DNA from: Clostridiales bacterium
GTDB taxonomy: Bacteria > Bacillota > Clostridia > Peptostreptococcales > BM714
NCBI GenBank assembly: GCA_002869095.1
Contig: PKTO01000352.1
Span: 1 to 8,018, forward strand
Direction: 5' to 3'
Length of the DNA stretch: 8,018 bases
Part shown: in pieces, positions 6,864 to 8,018 of the stretch
Layout of the letters: each line of letters starts with the position of its first letter
How positions within the stretch are numbered: the stretch's first letter is position 1
Notes under the pieces: generated by a model
Database searches by the model: none
What the model saw: the letters and a program-made list of their open reading frames with translations, nothing else
What the model was told of the DNA's origin: nothing
Translations under genes and position numbers: made by a program

Positions 6864-6920
6864 AAAGCAGACAGTCTAATTTGTTCATGTTAGCTGATTT
6901 GCCTGGAGGTGTTTTCTATT
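6855..6920 (+). terminator. Long bulged hairpin with T-run, likely intrinsic terminator of the antiporter operon
   Basis: GACACCTTCA (6855-6864) pairs with TGGAGGTGTT (6904-6913). Inside it GCAGA (6867-6871) pairs with TTTGC (6898-6902), CAG (6872-6874) with CTG (6894-6896), and CTAA (6876-6879) with TTAG (6890-6893), around a 10-base loop. Single bulges sit at 6875 and 6897. Three pairs are G-U or U-G, which fits transcription from the + strand only. TTTT at 6912-6915 followed by CTATT gives a short, imperfect U-tract. It lies 80 bases after the last antiporter gene, and I see no other terminator there. The stem also contains GGAGG (6905-6909), but no credible reading frame follows, so it is unlikely to be a hidden ribosome binding site. 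Confidence 0.6.
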
Positions 6921-6932
6921 GATTAAATGAGA

Positions 6933-6971
6933 ATATAGTATATATTAGAAAAAAAGGAACACATACTATAT
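6933..6971. repeat. AT-rich inverted repeat over the putative lipid kinase promoter
   Basis: ATATAGTAT (6933-6941) and its exact reverse complement ATACTATAT (6963-6971) are separated by 21 bases, with half-site centres 30 bases apart, close to three helical turns. The right half overlaps the TATAAT box. It could be an operator for a dimeric regulator, or chance in AT-rich DNA. ATACTATA also occurs at 6831-6838. Confidence 0.35.
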
Positions 6972-6974
6972 AAT
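6945..6974 (+). promoter_or_regulatory. Putative promoter for the lipid kinase gene
   Basis: A perfect TATAAT is at 6969-6974. The region 17-18 bases upstream (TAGAAA at 6946-6951 or TTAGAA at 6945-6950) is a poor match to a -35 box, so either the promoter is weak or it needs an activator. Transcription would begin near 6981 and leave a leader of about 23 bases with GGGGAG at 6992-6997 as ribosome binding site. A second, weaker combination upstream is TTGATT (6919-6924) with TATATT (6941-6946). Confidence 0.45.
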
Positions 6975-7003
6975 GAAAAAGAGATTCTTTCGGGGAGATT
7001 TTT

Positions 7004-7879
7004 ATGGACAGATATTTTTTTGTGCTGAATCCCGTTGCGGGAAGGGGCCGCGTAAGGCAATTAAAAAAAACGATTGAAAATTATGAAAGAACCCTGGGGA
7101 TCAAATATGAAATAGGGGAGACAAAATTTCCGGGGCATGGGGAGATACTCGCCAGAGAAGCCTGCAAAAGGGGCTTCGACAACATAATTTCTGTCGGTGG
7201 GGACGGGACCCTCCTTGAGGTTATAAACGGAGTGTCCGGGCAAGATGTTTCTGTCGGAATCATTCCATGCGGAACAGGAAACGATTTTTCGAGGGCTCTG
7301 GATTTTCCGGAAAAAATAGAAGAACAATTGCGAGTAATCCACAGAGGGAAAAAGAAACGGGTGGATTTGGGAAAAGCCAACGACAGGTATTTCATAAATG
7401 TTTTCAGCTTTGGAATAGACGCTCTCATCACGCAGGAAACACAAAAAATAAAAAAGTATTTGCCTGGAACCTTTGCCTATGTGGCGGCAACCATAAAAAT
7501 GCTCATGACCTACCGACCGGTGCAGATTCGCATGGAGGCAGATGAATCTGTATTCGAAGGGGAGGTAATGCTTGTCGCTTTCGGCAATGGCCAGTACTAT
7601 GGCGGAGGCATGAAGATAACTCCGGGGGCGTCGCTCGAAAGCGGCGATTTTCAGGTGTGCATAGTCAAGGCTCTTCCCAAGGCAAGATTTCTTAGACTTT
7701 TCCCAAAGGTTTTCAGCGGTAGGCATATTGGATGCATGGAAGTTGCGACCTGCAGGGCAAAGAAGATAAAAGTCGAGTCAAAGGACAGGGTTCTTTTGAA
7801 CGCCGACGGAGACATAGTTGGAGAATGTCCGGTAGAAATTTGCATAGTTCCCGGTTCCATTCAAATAATTGTGCCATAA
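7004..7879 (+). CDS. Diacylglycerol kinase family lipid kinase (DgkB/YegS type)
   Basis: A 291-residue soluble or membrane-associated kinase, a normal family length. The N-terminal catalytic domain (about 1-125) has NPVAGRGR at 9-16, the nucleotide-binding GGDGT at 65-69 followed by LLEVINGV, and PCGTGNDFSRAL at 88-99. The C-terminal beta-sandwich domain includes GNGQYYGGGMKITPGASLESGD (195-215 region) and NADGD at 266-270, ending in a typical PGSIQIIVP. Such enzymes phosphorylate diacylglycerol or related lipids with ATP, usually to recycle diacylglycerol into phosphatidic acid. The exact lipid substrate cannot be read from sequence. The conserved DGE triplet near the C-terminus is DGD here (D270), a conservative change seen by eye. 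ATG 7004 follows GGGGAG by 6 bases. It is followed after 23 bases by the TusA-domain gene and may share its transcript. Confidence 0.93.
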   Translation: MDRYFFVLNPVAGRGRVRQLKKTIENYERTLGIKYEIGETKFPGHGEILAREACKRGFDNIISVGGDGTLLEVINGVSGQDVSVGIIPCGTGNDFSRALDFPEKIEEQLRVIHRGKKKRVDLGKANDRYFINVFSFGIDALITQETQKIKKYLPGTFAYVAATIKMLMTYRPVQIRMEADESVFEGEVMLVAFGNGQYYGGGMKITPGASLESGDFQVCIVKALPKARFLRLFPKVFSGRHIGCMEVATCRAKKIKVESKDRVLLNADGDIVGECPVEICIVPGSIQIIVP

Positions 7880-7902
7880 ATTCAAAGAGAGGGGTATGAA
7901 AA

Positions 7903-8018
7903 ATGAAAAAAGTAGACGCGAGAGGGCTGGACTGTCCAAAGCCGGTTATAGAAACGATAAAAGTGATGGACGGGGGAGCGGACGAAATAATCGTAATAGT
8001 GGACAACGACACCGCAAG
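7903..8018 (+). CDS. SirA/TusA-domain protein, probably YedF, 5' end (partial)
   Basis: The frame starting at ATG 7903 stays open to the window edge and gives 38 residues plus two bases. VDARGLDCPKPVIETIKVM contains the CPxP motif of the TusA/SirA family, with C11 as the presumed sulfur- or selenium-carrying cysteine. The following IIVIVDNDTA resembles the N-terminal domain of YedF, a selenium-metabolism-associated protein in which a TusA-like domain is followed by a DsrE-like domain. A stand-alone TusA of about 75-80 residues cannot be excluded because the rest lies outside the window. AGAGAGGGG at 7886-7894 lies 8 bases before the start. An ATG at 7896 is in a different frame and is not used. 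It follows the lipid kinase by 23 bases, so co-transcription is likely. Confidence 0.85.
   Translation, partial: MKKVDARGLDCPKPVIETIKVMDGGADEIIVIVDNDTA

Noticed and set aside
6783..6866. tRNA or tRNA-Sec on either strand, suggested by the GAAGGT/ACCTTC ends and the nearby selenium-related gene
   Set aside because: No T-loop, D-loop or anticodon arm of proper size can be drawn, the possible acceptor stem is too short, and the internal helices do not make a cloverleaf.
6905..6929. GGAGGTG as a ribosome binding site for a short leader peptide
   Set aside because: The possible starts give only three to five codons (TTG 6919 with TGA at 6928; GTG 6909 with TAA at 6924). The site is buried in the terminator stem.
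6774..7003. A known self-cleaving ribozyme (hammerhead, pistol, twister) or common riboswitch (c-di-GMP, THF, TPP, fluoride)
   Set aside because: Compared with consensus sequences recalled from memory. The conserved core bases are not present, so the RNA is left unclassified.
7061..7726. 221-codon open frame on the minus strand opposite the lipid kinase gene
   Set aside because: It is fully antisense to a clear kinase gene, and the protein has no recognisable motif. It looks like a by-product of the codon use of the real gene.

Overview
The window holds most of an operon for a multisubunit Mrp/Mnh-type monovalent cation/proton antiporter, then a 229-base intergenic region, a lipid kinase gene, and the start of a TusA/YedF-like gene. 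All genes are on the + strand. The moderate GC content, strong purine-rich ribosome binding sites, two TTG starts, frequent ATA isoleucine codons and tightly packed genes suggest a low-GC Gram-positive anaerobe of the class Clostridia. The YedF-like start suggests a selenium-using lineage. This placement is inference; no marker gene is present to settle it.

Bases 1-6774 encode nine membrane proteins in the order mrpF (3' end only), mrpG, an MbhD/DUF4040 protein, an MbhE-like protein, mrpB, mrpC, and three large NuoL/M/N-type antiporter subunits of 493, 481 and 687 residues. In classical seven-gene Mrp operons the DUF4040 and MbhE-like segments are fused to the NuoL-like part as one giant MrpA. 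Here they are separate small genes, as in archaeal Mbh/Mbs/Mbx complexes. No hydrogenase or other electron-transfer subunit follows, so the cluster looks like a stand-alone antiporter or the antiporter half of a larger complex encoded elsewhere. The first six genes overlap or nearly touch, which implies translational coupling and fixed stoichiometry.

Bases 6775-7003 are non-coding but look highly structured. A possible pseudoknotted RNA (about 6783-6863) is followed by a long bulged hairpin with a short T-run (6855-6920) that looks like an intrinsic terminator. The 3' side of the outer helix of the first structure is also the 5' side of the terminator stem, so the two folds exclude each other. 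That is the layout expected of a riboswitch or other conditional terminator. Its G-U wobble pairs work only for an RNA read from the + strand. Just downstream are an AT-rich inverted repeat and a perfect TATAAT box, a likely promoter for the lipid kinase.

Bases 7004-7879 encode a diacylglycerol-kinase-family lipid kinase. From 7903 to the window edge is the start of a SirA/TusA-domain protein, probably YedF. These two genes may be read together, from their own promoter and possibly by read-through from the antiporter operon.
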